NCBI GenBank assembly: GCA_021292165.1
Contig: CM037878.1
Location: forward strand, 286,635,744-286,699,743
Source of the DNA: Shinisaurus crocodilurus
Taxonomy: Eukaryota > Chordata > Lepidosauria > Squamata > Shinisauridae
Direction: 5' to 3'
Length of the DNA stretch: 64,000 nt
Of the stretch, positions 45,128-56,976 are shown piece after piece (position 1 is the stretch's first letter; every line of letters begins with the position of its first letter). The position numbers and the translations under genes are program-made. Under the pieces are notes generated by a model, which was not told the DNA's origin, did no database searches, and was given only the letters and a program-made list of their open reading frames with translations.

Positions 45128-45508
45128 TGGATTGTCAGGCATCTTTTGTTCCGTCATCCACTCATTGACGGAGTCAGATTTTCCTCAATTTTCCCAAACT
45201 TACGTTCACACTGGAAAGTGCACGGTTGGGCACATCCCCCCAAATGAGCAAATCCCCCCCACCCCAAATGAGCATTTACACATTGTAGCCTATGAAAAAT
45301 GTGCACTTTCATTTGGTTTTTAAAATTATTGTTATTATTTATTTTGTATTTTTGTACAACTAAATTTGTGTACAATTCTGGAAAGTTTTTTTAAAAAAAC
45401 TGATCTGCAAGTCCACGTGATTTGGAAAATGCCAGTCTCCTGCAAAAATCCAAAGGCTGAATTCATAGAATTTGAATTCATTTGAATAAGTTACGGATTT
45501 CTAATCCC
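45128..45508. mobile_element. Family H-like repeat
   Basis: Short phrases of the gtgcactttcattt type and a right end tctaatccctag. The left end is uncertain. Confidence 0.35.
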
Positions 45509-45787
45509 TAGTGATGAGAAGGACAGGGATCACACTCATCCACCCCAAATATTACATGTATTTGTCCAGATTCCGCCTGGACATCAGGAAAAATTTCCTG
45601 ACTGTCAGAGCAATACGACAATGGAACCAACTACCCAGGGAGGTGGTGGGGCTCTCCCACTCTGGAGGCATTCAAGGTGCAGCTGGACGGCCATCTGTCG
45701 GGGATGCTTTGACCTGGATTCCGGCATTGAGCGGGGGGCTGGACTCGATGGCCTTAGAGGCCCCTTCCAACTCTACGATTCTATGTT
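45509..45787 (+). mobile_element. CR1 3' end
   Basis: Encodes FRLDIRKNFLTVRAIRQWNQ, the ORF2 C-terminus, and ends with the CR1 tail and cgattctatg. Confidence 0.82.
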
Positions 45788-46217
45788 AGATATCATATTT
45801 GCACATGGACTTGAAAATGTAAGAAGAGCGCCATCAAACCCAGCACCCTGCTTCCCACAGTGGCCAACCAGATGCACCTGGGAAGCCACTGAGAGGCTTG
45901 TCCACACTTCATGAACTTGTCTAATCACTGCCCAAAGCCATCTAAGCTTAGTGAGCATCACCACTTCTTGAAGCAGCTAAATTCCATGAATTATGTGTTG
46001 TGAGAAGGCTTTCTTTGGTCCGTCTTTAGTGACCACACAACAGAGTCCCGTTTGTGTAGCAGCAGCAATCCTACAGTTACCTTTGTTTCCTGGGGCAGTG
46101 CTAGGTGCCGAGAAGATTCATGGGACAAAAGCACAAATTTGCATACGCTAATTTACATATGCTGTAAAGTCTGCAAAGGACGCTGTATCCTAAGGACATC
46201 TCTGTTTGTAAAAAGGG
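45788..46217. other. Unassigned; short family Q piece at 46135-46185
   Basis: aatttgcatacgctaattta resembles the family Q interior. The rest is not recognised. Confidence 0.35.
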
Positions 46218-46350
46218 ATAAGAACGTAAGAAGAGCCCTGCTGGATCAGGCCAAGGGTCCATCCAGTCCAGCATTCTGTTCACACAACGGCCAACCAGCT
46301 GCCCACGGGATCCCACAAGCAACCAGGATGTATGGACAGGGGAGAGGAGG
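46218..46350 (-). mobile_element. L2-like LINE 3' fragment (family G)
   Basis: Starts aagaacgtaagaagagccct and contains catccagtccagcattctgt; reverse orientation. Confidence 0.66.
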
Positions 46351-46379
46351 GCATTTGATTCAGAAAAAAAAAAAACCCT

Positions 46380-46608
46380 CAGGCAGAAAGATTCAAGGGG
46401 GGAGCAGCAGGAGGTGAAGCACATGTGGGCAAAAAGCCTGCTAATCCAGGGGGATCGGATGCAAGAGAGATCATCAGGGCCCTTGTACCTTGATTTCAGC
46501 AAGTGCCCATGGACAGCAGGGTGGTGGGGCAGATGGTCTCCCAGAGCTTCGGGGCTCCAAATGAAAGAGTCGGGGCTCCAGCCCTAGTGGGCCGCTCCCT
46601 CACACCAC
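46380..46608 (-). mobile_element. hAT fragment related to 19753-20359
   Basis: Shares atcatcagggcccttgtacc and ccctagtgggccgctccc-like phrases in reverse; the end cacaccacctctg mirrors the left terminus of the other copy. Confidence 0.6.
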
Positions 46609-46833
46609 CTCTGCTTGTTTCCAAACAGCTAACGAAGTTCTTCTCTTCCACTTCTGAGTCTTCCACCGGCGTTTCAGCAGCCCTCGCAGACCTGTTCCCA
46701 GGGCCTTCCCCGCCCCCCGCTCTGTGTGTACGTCTCCCTCTCCTTTCCCTCCTCCCTCGCAGTAATGCAACCCTCCTCCCTAGCTCAGAGACACACAGGT
46801 CACCGCAGGGGCTATCCGCAGACCTGTTGCACC

Positions 46834-47595
46834 CAGGGATGGGGACTCAGACTCGAGGACTTGACTCGTGAGTCGGACTGAGTCCCCCCTCTGACTCGAC
46901 TCGGACTCGAGTCCCAATATTTTTAATGGGACTCGAGACTCGACTCGGGACTCGAGACCAAGGACTCGTCAACATCCCTGGGCTGTGCCAGGAGTGGAGA
47001 GGAGCACGATCACCGGTGAAGAGCGCATGGAAGCGAGGCGCGGCACTGCTCGGTCACTATGGACAGCTACTAGGAGCGCAGCCCCAACGATGTGTTGAGA
47101 TTTATTTTGATTGATGTGTTGTGGGGGCTTAGGGTTAGGGTCAGACATTTTGGGTTTGGCTGCCTCTGCCTGCCTGTTTGGGGTTCCCTGCCTCCTCTGC
47201 CTGCCTGGTCTCTTCTTGACCAGTTCAACAGTTGAATTGTCCAAGACAAACGCCTCTGCCTGCCTGCTTTGGGGTTCCCTGCCTCCTCTGCCTGCCTGGT
47301 TATTTTGGGTTTGTCTGCCTGGTCTGTTCTTGCCAAAATCAGTTGCAGAGTTTTGAAATAAAAAGGCACACTTGTTCCTAGAATTTATTTAAGCCACACA
47401 TCTGAAGTAGCCTTATTTTGTTGGGGGAAAACCCCACTGATTTTAATAGGGACTCGTGGAGTCAGCTTTGGGAGTGACTCAGGACTCGTGACTCGTGAGT
47501 CACCATTTTGGACCAAGGACTCGGACTCGAGACTCGGGTCCGGAGACTCGTGACTCGACTCGTGACTCGAGACCAAGGACTCTTCAACATCCCTG
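46834..47595 (-). mobile_element. GAGTC-rich hAT, copy 3
   Basis: 762 bp, reverse orientation, so the arrays read GACTC on the plus strand. Perfect 8-bp duplication gttgcacc at 46826-46833 and 47596-47603. The longer interior has a duplicated caggcaggcag segment. Confidence 0.92.
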
Positions 47596-47774
47596 GTTGC
47601 ACCGCATGGCTTTCCATGAGATGGACAAGGAGACCCGCATCTCCATGTCAGCCCTGTTGAAAAGGACACAGTGCAGAAGAACAACATGTGCACTCCGGTG
47701 TGCATTGGGATGTGCATCCTAATCCACATCCAAATGTGGATATTCATATTTATTTATTCATTACGTTTCTATAC

Positions 47775-47935
47775 CAGCCCGAGCGCAAGGCGAAAGGGAG
47801 ACACGCGCTAAGCGAAAAGCACGTCAAACGAATCCTTGACAGGACCATCTTCCATCTGGTAACCTGTGTCCTCACTGTGGGAAGCTGTGTGGATCTCGAA
47901 TTGGCCTCCACAGTCACTTACGGACCCATCGCTAG
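47775..47935 (+). mobile_element. LINE zinc-finger C-terminus, short copy
   Basis: Relative of 30160-30485, with the finger region CPHCGKLCGSRIGLHSHLRT and a stop. The following untranslated tail (tcctggaagacaatcttact) is also shared, and it ends in a GAT repeat. Confidence 0.62.
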
Positions 47936-48036
47936 AGTCTACACAATCTTCTTTAGAATTTCCTCTTTTTATAATTTTCTTTTCGTAATTTTTTTTTTAT
48001 CCTGGAAGACAATCTTACTCGGTCACGAGTGATTGC

Positions 48037-48069
48037 CTGATGATGATGATGATGATGATGATGACGATG
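48037..48069. repeat. (GAT)n microsatellite
   Basis: GAT run grown from the LINE tail. Confidence 0.92.
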
Positions 48070-48131
48070 ACGATACCACCCAATAGCCGGAGCCAATATT
48101 CTTCCTTTGCACTGCACTGCATTCAGCGAGG

Positions 48132-48507
48132 GGGAAGCAGGGCCAGGGAAGGGTAGGCATGATTGGGCACTTGCTGAGGGCCAAAACCCCAGCAGGGGGC
48201 CACTGACAAGGCCCCCCCTGGAGTTGCTCCTCTTCTTCCCCACGGCAATCTGCTTGCTCCACTGCCTCTCGCTTCAGCCCGGACAACGGCGGTAGTGAGA
48301 AGGTGGAGCAGGGGATGCCGTGGCCCACCTGCTCCCTGGCTCTCTCTCTCTGCCTGCCCGGCAAGCACGTGGAAGCAATGATGAGAAAGAGGATGAGGAG
48401 CAAAAGCAGTTGGCGACAATGGCGGTGAGAAGGTGGACTCGCTGAGGGGAGGAGCACTGAGGGTGTCTTGTCCAAGGGGGCCCTCAGAAACCTGGAGCTG
48501 GCACTGA
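48132..48507 (+). mobile_element. Family N repeat, long copy
   Basis: Shares aaccccagcagggggcc, gaggaagaggatgagg-like and aacctggagctggcactg with 55838-56125 and its left part with 22440-22640. The ends look like hAT termini, but no duplication is clear. Confidence 0.52.
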
Positions 48508-49124
48508 AGGGAGGGGTTTTTTAACATTGTTGTCCCTGCCGCCTCCCCTACCCCAAATGGCAACACTTGCAATAAAAATTGCATGCTGGGAAATTCAGTA
48601 GAGCGCCAGTGCCCATCAGGAGCAAAAAAAAAATGCCTCTCTTGTGCCACCGGCAACTCTTTAACTCCAGCTTTTATTGCATTTTCTGCCCAGACGACCA
48701 GGAAAAGCAAGTCCCGGGGGCAGCAGTGACTCCTGGCCCGCGAGAGGAAGAGAAGGATGGTTTCTCCCGTTCAGCAGACGAGCCCCATGGCTTGAACAGC
48801 AGCAAGACACTTTGAGTGGTTCTGCCTTCTGGGGTCTGTTTTCTAACAGGAAACAAGGCCGATCCCTCCGGGACCCGTTTATCACTTTCCTGACAAAGCC
48901 GTGGTTAATTGCATTCAGATTGCCGGTTTCCCCTCCCGAACCCTTCCACCCCTTCCCTCGTCCGCTGCAGGGCGATTAAGGCACTTTCCCTTTTTTTTTT
49001 TTTTTTTTTGGCCCATGCAAACAGCAGAAGCAAGCAAAGGGGCAGCCGGGAATTTTCTCTGACGGACGTCATTCCTGCAGATGAGCAGAGGTACCCAAAG
49101 TGATGATGAGAGCAGGACTTGGAA
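48508..49124. other. No gene seen
   Basis: Low-copy sequence with a long T-run near 48992. Several overlapping frames on both strands show no domain. Confidence 0.38.
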
Positions 49125-49385
49125 AGATGCCACAGAAGGACAGGCAGAGCAGCATAGGAACAGAGAAAACTTCCTGATGCAGAGCCAGGCCATTGGTCCA
49201 TCTAGCCCAGTATTGTCGACACTGATTGGTCGCGGCTCTGAGTCTCCGGGTTTTCAGGCATCTCAGTGTCAGAGCACCTACTTTACATGCCAACAGTCCC
49301 AGGTTCAATCCTGGGCATCTCCAAGCAGGGCTGGGCAAGATTCCTGCCTGAAACTATGGAGAGCCACTGCCGGTTAGAGCAGAGA
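49125..49385. mobile_element. Two tRNA-derived SINE pieces, head to head
   Basis: 49150-49250 reads as the reverse of the family P 3' part (catctagcccagtattgtcg). 49255-49385 reads forward (agtcccaggttcaatcctgg). Together they form an inverted pair. Confidence 0.5.
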
Positions 49386-49821
49386 TCTCTTCCCAGGAGA
49401 TGAGATCTTTTGCTGCTGTCATTCAATTGATCGACAACTGAGATTTCTTTAATTGGGCGACAGCCCCGCTTCGTAGATTAGTCACATCACACGTATCATC
49501 CCACTCAATCAGGGATCACTACTTCATGAGTGGGATGATGTCGTGACGGTGACACTACGTAGCCAATCAGACTCGGCTACCGGATGGCACTGAAGCAATG
49601 GTAATGTAAAAAGTGGACATTTTCGCCAGGAACGCTGAAAGACAGTCAAGAAGGGGAAGCAGTGGATGAGAAACCGGATAGCGTCGGCTTGGCTTTAGTT
49701 TGGCATCAAAGTGCATGGGCTCCCTGATGGGGAAGCCCTTATTCCTGGGTGTCTATTATTGAGCCTGACCTCCTGCAAAGCGGTCAGGTGGGCAGTAAAA
49801 ATGCTCCTTTATCCCCCAGAA
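49386..49821. other. No gene seen
   Basis: Low-copy sequence. A short interrupted inverted repeat (tcatcccactcaatc ... gagtgggatgatg) spans 49497-49540. Confidence 0.35.
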
Positions 49822-49957
49822 CAGGGCTCTCCAACCTTGGGTCCCCAGATGTTGCTGGACTACAGCTCCCAGAATCCCTTGCCATTAGCCACGCTGGCTG
49901 GGTATGCTGGGGTCTGTAGGCCAGCAACATCTGGGGACCCAAGGTTGGAGAGCCCTG
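49822..49957. mobile_element. Palindromic hAT MITE (family A2)
   Basis: Perfect 8-bp duplication ccccagaa (49814-49821, 49958-49965). The left arm has ggactacagctcccagaat. Confidence 0.9.
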
Positions 49958-50204
49958 CCCCAGAAGATTGTCCGGGGAATCGAGTGGTCCCTAAAAATAC
50001 ATAACTGAGCATCCCGGCTCTACAGCTTCATGTCAATATCTTTCAGGTACAGGGCCAGCTTCAGCTTTGAATTAGGGATGCAGCGGTCAGTTTTGAAGTG
50101 CAGATGCTCATCATGCCAGTACCCATAGCCACATCCCCAAGGAAAGTCCAAAAATGCAAGTAGCCATATCAGCAAAAACAGTTAAGAAGATAAGAAGAAG
50201 CATA

Positions 50205-50991
50205 GAATCATAGAAAGGTAGAGTTGGAAGGGGCCTACAAGGCCATCGAGTCCAACCCCCTGCTCAATGCAGGAATCTAGGTCAAAGCATCCCTGACAGA
50301 TGGCTGCCCAGCTGCACCTTGAATGCCTCCAGGGTGGGAGAGCCCACCACCTCCCTAGGTAGTTGGTTCCATTGTCTTACTGCTCTGACAGTCAGGAAAT
50401 TTTTCCTGATGTTTAGGTGGAATCTGGCTTCCTGTCACTTGAGCCCATGATTCCGTGTCCTGCAAACTGGGATGATCGAGAAGAGATCCTGGCCCTCCTC
50501 TGTGTGACATCCCTTCAAGTACTGGAAGAGTGCGATCATATCTCCCCTCAGTCTCCTCTTCTGAAGGCTAAACATGCCCCGTTCTTTCCGTCTCTCCTCA
50601 TAGGGCCTTGTTTCCAGTCCCTTTATCATTCTTGTTGCCTTCCTCTGAACCCTCTCCAGTTTGTCTACATCCTTCTGAAAGTGTGGTGCCCAGAACTGGG
50701 CGCAGTACTCAAGATGAGGCCTAACCAGTGCTGAGTAAAGGGGAATTATCACTTCCCGCGATTTGGAAGCTATACTTCTATTAATGCAGCCCAAAATAGC
50801 ATTTGCCTTCTTTGCAGCCACATCGCATTGCTGGCTCATATTCAGTTTGTGATCTACCACAATTCCAAGATCCTTCTCACTTGTGGTATTGTTGAGCCAA
50901 GTGTCCCCACATTCTGTAACTCTGCATTTGGTTTCCTCTCCCTAGGTGCAGCACTTGGCATTTATCCGTATTAAATTTCGTTCTGTTGCTG
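50205..50991 (-). mobile_element. CR1 3' portion with partial ORF2
   Basis: Reverse copy. A 141-codon frame at 50435-50860 encodes DHKLNMSQQCDVAAKKANAI through [14 protein letters not shown], the region after the catalytic box. The left of the element is the CR1 tail; the right end at 50991 abuts a palindromic MITE remnant. Confidence 0.9.
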
Positions 50992-51112
50992 TTGGGTCCC
51001 CAGATGTTGCTGGCCTACAGATCCCAGCATACCCAGCCAGCGTGGCTAATGGCAAGGGATTCTGGGAGCTGTAGTCCAGCAACATCTGGGGACCCAAGGT
51101 TGGAGAGCCCTG
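50992..51112. mobile_element. Palindromic MITE (family A2), left end missing
   Basis: The left arm starts at ttgggtccccagatg, lacking the first 15 bp; the right arm is complete to agagccctg. Confidence 0.8.
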
Positions 51113-51275
51113 CCGGATCAGTCCAAGGGTCCATCTAGTCCAGCATTCTGTTCATGCTGTGGCCAGCCAGCTGCCCACGGGATCCCACAGGCAGGACACG
51201 AGTGCAACAGCACCTTCCCGCCCATGTTCCCCAGCAACTGGAGCACATAGGCAGACTGCCTCTGATACTGGAAAC
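51113..51275 (-). mobile_element. L2-like LINE 3' fragment (family G)
   Basis: Reverse copy beginning inside ggatcagtccaagggtccat. Confidence 0.65.
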
Positions 51276-51943
51276 TGATACAGTTTGATCAGTTTTTCTC
51301 TCCACCAGTTTTTGTAAAGCCCATGGGTCTTCATTCCCCGTTCAAGACCAAACCACCACCACCCCCCAAAATACTTTACACTAAAACAAAGAATAATATA
51401 TTGTTGCTGGGAAAATTCATTCTCTCCCCGCTGCCCACCACCACAGCGACTGTGAGAATTACAGCTCAGCTCAGAGGGAACAGGGAATCCTGAGGGGAGG
51501 GGCTGGCGGATGACATCAGTGCCCCTGCTCATAAAAAAAAAAGTGTCAGCGCTGCCCCCCTGTGGGGCCTGCCTCCGCTACCCCACTGGGTTTCAGGGGA
51601 CACTTGACAAAGTGCCCACTGGTAGGGCCTCCGGTGTGAGAGGGCCCTGGGTGGTTGACCCCTGGCAGGCTTATGCTGCAATGGGAAGCAGCTGCACTTT
51701 GATCGGTGCCAGGCAACTGGGAGCTCCCATTTAATTTTCCTGAAATGCGCTGGGGTGACACTACATTGGGGCATTGTTGGAGACTGAAATCGTAGCTACC
51801 AGACCCAGCTGCTCAGCACTGATTGGGGGTGGGGGTGGTATCCCAGGGGGGGGCCAGGCGGGTATCAGCGGTGAGCCCTGCCAGGGTGCTGGGGCCTCGG
51901 CAACTGCCTGGCGGCGCTTTTGCTGACACCAGGCCTACTCCAG
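51276..51943. other. Unassigned, partly repetitive
   Basis: 51320-51400 is shared with 23840-23900. 51770-51910 has hAT-like phrases (ccctgccagggtgctggggc), but no boundary is clear. Confidence 0.35.
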
Positions 51944-52208
51944 AGCCAGTGTGGCGTCGTGGTGAGAGTGTTGGACTGGGACTCGGGAGATCCGGGTTCT
52001 AGTCCCCGCTCGGCCATGAAACTCACTGGGTGACTTTGGGTCAGGCACTGACTCTCAGCCTCACCTACCTCACAGGGTTGTTGTGAGGATAACATGGAGA
52101 GGAGGAGGAGGAGGAGGAGGAGGAGGAGGAGGAGGAGGAGGATTATGTAAGCCGCCTTGGGTTCCTTGCGGGAAAAAAGGCAGGGGTATAAATATAATAA
52201 ATAAATAA
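51944..52208 (+). mobile_element. Sauria-type SINE with GGA expansion
   Basis: Complete copy whose ggagaggaggagg stretch has expanded to a GGA microsatellite at 52098-52143. Confidence 0.88.
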
Positions 52209-52215
52209 ATTGCAT

Positions 52216-52585
52216 TTAAGAACATCAGAACATCAGAAGAAGCCCTGCTGGATCAGACCAAGGGCCCATCCAGTCCACCATTCTGTTCACACAGTGGCCA
52301 ACCAGCCGCCCAGGGGAAACCCACAAGCAGGACATGAAGGCAACGCACAGCACCCTCCCGCCCATGTTCCCCAGCCACTGGTGTACATAGGCATACTGCC
52401 TCTGATGCTGGAGGCGGCATGTAGCCAATCAGGACTAGTAGCCATCATGGGTGGCCTTTTCCTCCAGGAATTTCTCCAATACCCCTTTAAAGCCCTCCAA
52501 AGTGGTGGCCCATCCCTACTTGTGGAAGTGAGTGCCATAGTTTATGTGCTGTGTGAAGAAGGACTTCCTTTGATCCCAAGGGAGG
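52216..52585 (-). mobile_element. L2-like LINE 3' region, longest copy
   Basis: Reverse copy extending through the tail into the decayed coding end (tccaggaatttctccaatac and ccatagtttatgtgctgtgt). Confidence 0.7.
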
Positions 52586-52785
52586 CCGGTGACTCTTGTG
52601 TCAGTGGGGCTCCTTATCCATCATGTCTTTTTGCTTGAGCTTTATAGGAGGTATCCAGGGTGCTCAGCTCCAGCCCCCAAAGAGGTTCACCACTATGGGG
52701 CACCATGGATAGCTCCCATAAAACTCAAACAAAAACTAAAGATGCAATGGATAAGGAGCCCGACCGACACTGCTTTGATCTGTCC
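52586..52785. mobile_element. Family O MITE
   Basis: Imperfect inverted ends: ggtgactc...ggggctccttatccat on the left and atggataaggagccc on the right. A better copy lies at 57338-57560. Confidence 0.5.
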
Positions 52786-52839
52786 TGAATCTCCCACCAG
52801 TCTGCTTTATGGGATGACCCCTTTTGAGTTCTAGCGTTA

Positions 52840-54000
52840 TGAGAGAGGGAGAAAAATGCCTCCCTGTCCACTTTCTCCACACCAGGCATAATTCTGTACA
52901 ACTCTATCATGTCTCCCCTCACTTGCCTTGTTTCTAAGCTAACAATCCCTTCGCTCATAGGGGAGCTTGCTCCAGCCCCTTGATCATTTGATTCACAAAC
53001 TGAATATGAGCCAGCCATGCGATGGGGCTGCAAAGAAGGCAAATGCTATTTTGGGGCTGCATTAATAGAAGTATAGCTTCCAAATCGCGGGAAGTGATAA
53101 TTCCCCTTTAGTCAGCACTGGTTAGGCCTCATCTTGAGTACTGCATCCAGTTCTGGGCACCACACTTTAAGGAGGATGTAGACAAACTGGAGAGGGTTCA
53201 GAGGAGGGCAAGAAGGATGATAAAGGGACTGGAAACAAGGCCCTATGAGGAGAGACGGAAAGCACTGGGCATGTTTAGCCTGCAGAAGAGGGGACTGATG
53301 GGAGATATGATAGCACTCTTCCAGTACTTGAAGGGATGTCACACAGAGGAGGGCAAAGATCTCTTCTCGTTCATCCCAGTTTGCAGGACACGGAATAATG
53401 GGCTCAAGTGACAGGAAGCCAGATTCCACCTAAACATCAGGAAATGTTGTTAGAGCTGACTGTTAGAGCAATAAGACAATGGAACCAACTACCTAGGGAG
53501 GTGGTGAGCTCTCCCACTCTGGAGGCATTCAAGGTGCAGCTGGACGGCCATCTGTCAGGGATACTTTGACCTGGATTCCTGCATTGAGCAGGGGGTTGGA
53601 CTCGATGGCCTTGTAGGCCCCTTCCAATTCTACTTTTCTATGATTCTATGAAAGGGTACAACTTCTGGGATTTGAGTTGCCCTTTTCTGCACTTTTTTCA
53701 ACTCTACAATATCCTTTTTTAGGTGCGGTGAGCAGAACTGTACACAGTATTCCAAGTGTGGTCACACCATAGATTTGTATGCAGGCAGGGTGATCTTGGC
53801 AGCTTTATTTTATGCCTCACATGGAGTTTGCCTTTTTCACAGCAGCTGCACACTGGGTTGACATTTGCATCGAGCTGTCCAGCACAGTTGCCAATTCTTT
53901 CCCAAGGAAAGCCAATCTGTATATTAATAACAATTCTTAAGACTTGTGCTTTGGATCTGTGTGTAATTCCAGCCTTTATTTCATACCATTGTTAAGCTTG
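52840..54000 (-). mobile_element. Old CR1-like element split by a young CR1
   Basis: Left piece 52840-52990 and right piece 53656-54000 together follow a single diverged LINE coding region in reverse (ctctatcatgtctcccctca, later cattccaagtgtggtcacac). The insertion between them is a young CR1 in the opposite orientation. Confidence 0.65.
52991..53655 (+). mobile_element. Young CR1 nested in old CR1
   Basis: Forward copy. The frame at 53217-53411 encodes [20 protein letters not shown] and on to RTRNNGLK; the tail ends ttctatgattctatga, the CR1 octamer repeat. Confidence 0.88.
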
Positions 54001-54282
54001 CTTATAATATATAATATATAATATAATATATACACATATATACGTATGTAAAGTAGAATAGAGGGGAGGGGAAAGCATCAGATATATTTTTATAAATATT
54101 TCTGTATGTTCCGCATACAAAATAAAATATGTACATCCACAACAGATAGTGGTTCTGTGCTATATCCTGGCAGGACTGTGCATCTCATTCCAATAATTCC
54201 GTGAGGTCCATGGCAAACTTTCTGTATTGCCTAGAATTCATACGTGCCCTTCTGTGGGTTCTTGGCTCTTCATCTGTGATGC

Positions 54283-54334
<52 letters not shown>

Positions 54335-54493
54335 ATTGGCTAGAGTGAGGCTCAGAGTATCAGCCAATAAGAATCAACCCCCAATGGGAAAGATGGAACC
54401 CATTCCTGTGCTGTTGTTCTTTTTAAATTTCATGGCTGGGTTTGCTGGCTGTTCTCCTTCCTCTGACCGCACACCAGCCATGCTGGCCTAGCA
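54001..54493. other. No gene seen; (CA)n at 54285-54332
   Basis: AT-rich dinucleotide stretch near 54000-54050 and a long CA microsatellite. No exon is recognised. Confidence 0.5.
54285..54332. repeat. (CA)n microsatellite
   Basis: Uninterrupted CA run, the longest dinucleotide repeat of this type here. Confidence 0.95.
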
Positions 54494-54836
54494 CAGGGGT
54501 GATGAACCTCATTCAGCCCGAGGGCCAAATTCCATTTCAGAGATGCTCTCGGGGGCCACATTCTAGTCAAGGGTGGAGCCAAAGGCAAAAGGGGCAGGAC
54601 CTAAAATATCCTCATATTTTGGTTTACAGCTCTTACTGCCAATAACTAAGCCATTTCAACCTCTTAGAATGGGGTCAGGCGGTGGGGTGGGGGTGGGGCT
54701 GCGCAAAAGTACCAAACTACCAAAACATTGGGGGTTGGGGAAAAGGGGGTGTGGCCTCCTGGGAAACCCCAGTGGGCTGGATTGGAACCTCAGGTGGGCC
54801 GGTTTCAGTCCCCGGGCCTGAATTTCTGCACCCCTG
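54494..54836. mobile_element. 343-bp non-autonomous hAT
   Basis: Termini caggggtgatgaacct and ttctgcacccctg. Flanks gcctagca and gcctagga match at 7 of 8 positions (54486-54493, 54837-54844). Confidence 0.82.
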
Positions 54837-54873
54837 GCCTAGGAGCAGCACTCATCAGACCTGAACCCAAGTA

Positions 54874-55033
54874 TAGATTTCATAGATCATAGAGTTGGAA
54901 GGGGCCTACAAGGCCATCGAGTCCAACCCCAGGAAACTAGAGGAGGGGTCTCCCATCCAAGTAATAACCAGGCCTGACCCTGCTTAGCTTTCCACGCTCA
55001 GACAAGCTGAGCCAGCGTGAGCCACAGGCCTGT
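54874..55033 (-). mobile_element. 5S-headed SINE with small tail deletion
   Basis: The phrase cctgctcaatgc is missing between ccaacccc and aggaaac, a copy-specific deletion. Confidence 0.84.
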
Positions 55034-55837
55034 ATCCTTTATGCCAAAGGCCTTCCTTGTCCTAATGTATCATGTGGTCTTCCCCAGCCCCACGTATTAC
55101 CTCTGCGTTCCCAAACATCTGGTTATTCAAGTGTTTTAGACATTCCACAGCCTGGTAGTTCTCCAAGTATGAGACAAGTCTTTCTGGGGAGAATTGCACA
55201 GTTGCAATTGCCTTCCGGACAGCTTCACAGCATTTTCCTTGACTGGGCCAGGCGACAGAGTGAGGCAGTCCTTCCCCATCATGGCTCAATGCAATATAGG
55301 AGCAAATCTCTAATTTGAGCTTCCCCCCCCCCTTCCTCCTTCACTGTGGTCTTTCCATGAAGTACCATGTCTGGGCTCCACATGGTCTTCTTTTCTCCCC
55401 GTTTTTCTTTGGTCGCCTCGCCTCTCCGGAAGTGGACGAACCCAAATAGAGGTTCCCTTTTTGTACCGCTACACTTTGAAATACTCAGAAATATTTTGAC
55501 CTGAGTAATTGAGACCCTCCTCCTCCGGGATCAGGCACGAGCAATTTCTTGAAGGTTGGTGCAGGGATCTACCACCTCTCTTGGCCATTTGGGGGCGGGT
55601 GGGGATGCCCACTGTGAAATTCAATGAACTGCTCACCCCACACCCACTCTTGACTGACATGGGCAGCTACAAACGAATACCACGTTGCAGATCTCTGGCC
55701 AAATTACTGGGGGGGGGTGGGCTGCACACATTGTATCAATGAAAGACCCCCCTGGGTGGGGCAGGCTGTGAGAAAGAATCCGGGCCAGAATAACACAGCC
55801 CTTAGTGCCTACATGTTGCAGCTGGAAGGGCTGGCGT
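55034..55837. other. No gene seen
   Basis: Low-copy sequence; C- and G-runs near 55323 and 55708. Confidence 0.38.
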
Positions 55838-56125
55838 CAAGGCTGGGCATGGTTGGGCAGTTACCGAGAGACCACACCCCAGCAGGGGGCTGCCGGCAAG
55901 GGACCCCTGGAGTGGCTCCTCGCCCAGACAACGGTGGGGCTGAAGGAGGAGCAGGAGATGCCGTGGTCTGCTTGCTCCCTGGCTCTCTGCCTGTCAAGCA
56001 AGTAGGAGCCATGATGAGGAAGAGGAGGAGGAGGAAGAGCAGCTGGTGACCATGGTGCTGAGAAGGTAGACTCACTGAGGGCGTCTTGCCCAAGGGCTCT
56101 CCAAAACCTGGAGCCGGGACTGAAG
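55838..56125 (+). mobile_element. Family N repeat
   Basis: Contains ggctgggcatggttgggc, caccccagcagggggctg and aacctggagccgggactg. Confidence 0.52.
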
Positions 56126-56390
56126 CTGAATGCTGCTACCTGTCAAACATGAGGATAAACGAGACCGCATTGTGTCTTTGGTCACCGTTGCTTCCTGGTT
56201 TGCCTCTCTTGAAAGAAGGCGCAATACAGCCGAGAACGGGGATCAGCAGCCGGACACTCTGGGGCCAGGCCATATAGAAGCGGCCTGCTGAGTCGGCCCA
56301 GGGGACTGCCTCCGATAGGGATGTGTGCGGAGGCCGATGGGAGGGGGGGGGGAAGCCCAGCGAACTCACCAGGCTCAACCCCCTGAGCTC
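56126..56390. other. No gene seen
   Basis: Contains tagggatgtgtgcgg near 56317, a possible family H left terminus. Confidence 0.35.
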
Positions 56391-56501
56391 CACACAACTG
56401 ACCGTTTCTCTTCACCCATCCAACCACCGCCCCATGCTTTCCAACTGGTTCTACATCCCCAATATGTTAGAACAACAGTAACAAATCTGCCAATTCTGAA
56501 T
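56391..56501 (+). repeat. Left arm of a 111-bp inverted repeat
   Basis: Nearly identical to the reverse complement of 57202-57312; I see one mismatch. It starts cacacaactgaccg and ends ccaattctgaat. Confidence 0.9.
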
Positions 56502-56976
56502 CTGCCAATTCTGAAGCCTGCCTGCTTCCCCGGCTCGACTTGCGTTCTCGCGAGCCGAGCCGGGGAAGCGACTTCCCGGGTTCCTGGTGGTGGCACACTT
56601 TTGAACGTAGAAAACGGCGTACGATACATTAAAAAAATGGCCGCGGTCTGCGCAAGTTACGCACATCGCGGCCGCTTTTAACGTATCTGACGCCATTTTT
56701 CTAAGTAAAAAGCGTACCGCCGGGAACCCGGAAGTCCGGCAAGTGCTTCGGCTGGCACTCACTCGTGACTCGGCTCGGCAGGTGCGGTGGCAGCGCTCAC
56801 CGAGCGCCCAGCGAGTCAGGTGGTGGGTAGATCACCCACCCCTACTTCCCGAGTGCTGCAGCCCCCATGGGGATTTGGGACCGAGAGTCCACCAGCCCCC
56901 ATGGCCACCCAGAGTGTGGCAAGTACGGAAGCAAACCCCATTCTATCCCTGTAGTCAAGATGGAGCTATGATTTCA
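56502..56976. other. CpG-rich palindromic segment between inverted arms
   Basis: Contains local palindromes around ctcgcgag and gcggccgc, and cgggaacccggaagtccg, which nearly matches the interior of the mariner MITE at 42714. Confidence 0.55.
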
